DNA of 6,549 nucleotides from CAZHFA01 sp964534945 (GTDB lineage Bacteria > Bdellovibrionota_C > UBA2361 > CAKMMH01). The first letter of the stretch is position 1, and the number at the start of each line of letters is the position of its first letter. The DNA lies in contig CAZHSB010000069.1 of the NCBI GenBank assembly GCA_964534945.1, positions 1 through 6,549 of the forward strand. The letters run 5' to 3'. The notes under the pieces were generated by a model that saw nothing but the letters and a program-made list of their open reading frames with translations, made no database searches and was not told the DNA's origin. Below, piece after piece: positions 6,384 to 6,549 of this stretch. The position numbers and the translations under genes are program-made.

Positions 6384-6410
6384 CTTATATAGGAATCGAA
6401 AAAAATTCAA
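6384..6410 (-). promoter_or_regulatory. Weak candidate promoter for the T3SS operon
   Basis: On the minus strand a -10-like TATAAG (6384-6389) and a -35-like TTGAAT (6405-6410) are separated by 15 bases, which is short. It is the best match close to the first gene of the operon, but the AT-rich setting makes this weak. A T3SS operon could equally depend on an activator or an alternative sigma factor. Confidence 0.3.
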
Positions 6411-6549
6411 AAAAGAGACGTAAAAAAATAAAAATTTTAATCCTTGGTCCAGGGATACACACGCATTTGCTTTTTTTTGGACCTTCTTTGTTTGTCCCGA
6501 CTTCGACACTTTGAGGCAAAACATTCTTTAATTACAGTGTGTTAACTTT
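6411..6549. other. Non-coding right-hand region, no gene supported
   Basis: No open frame with a start and ribosome binding site is present on either strand. From 6441 to 6515 the sequence is visibly richer in G+C than its surroundings. GGACC at 6479-6483 could pair either with GGTCC at 6446-6450 or, through its GGAC part, with GTCC at 6494-6497. The stems are short. It could be the leader of the T3SS operon, the end of an upstream gene or a small RNA; none is established. Confidence 0.3.

Noticed and set aside
6441..6549. tRNA or other stable RNA gene
   Set aside because: A TTCGA-like piece occurs near 6502-6506, but no acceptor stem, anticodon arm or cloverleaf can be folded around it.
1..6549. 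CRISPR array, insertion sequence or phage element
   Set aside because: No regularly spaced direct repeats, transposase, integrase or terminal inverted repeats were seen.

Overview
The window is strongly AT-rich (roughly 30% G+C by eye) and densely coded. It comes from a Gram-negative bacterium: it encodes an inner-membrane export gate of a type III secretion system (T3SS), a GspK-type minor pseudopilin and a TPR lipoprotein. The sequence does not fix the phylum. Low G+C together with T3SS and type II-like parts would fit a host-associated or otherwise divergent lineage, but that is inference.

Layout. Positions 1-1632 (minus strand) hold a two-gene run. A 439-residue FrhB-family iron-sulfur flavoprotein is followed, 16 bases later, by a class I SAM methyltransferase cut by the window edge. 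Such pairs are often seen in surface-polysaccharide loci. Positions 1633-1842 are a divergent intergenic region with a set of related inverted-repeat elements near the FrhB gene and a plausible sigma70 promoter facing right. Positions 1843-3262 (plus strand) hold a 113-residue helical protein of unknown function and an overlapping gspK-like gene. Positions 3267-6349 (minus strand) form a compact T3SS operon read right to left: a 98-residue protein with a needle-like C-terminus, sctV, a TPR lipoprotein overlapping sctV by four bases, and a basic 102-residue orphan. The two operons converge with only four bases between stop codons. Positions 6362-6549 contain no gene I can support.

How they work together. 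SctV would form the nonameric export gate. The small protein ahead of it could be an exported needle or rod subunit. The TPR lipoprotein could be a pilotin or periplasmic-side accessory. The 102-residue protein has no recognised role. The most notable point is that SctV keeps the membrane half and FHIPEP signature but appears to lack a conserved piece of its cytosolic domain near the region used for substrate and chaperone docking in the family. With three unrecognised small proteins nearby, this suggests a divergent T3SS. I see no wholly new class of system.
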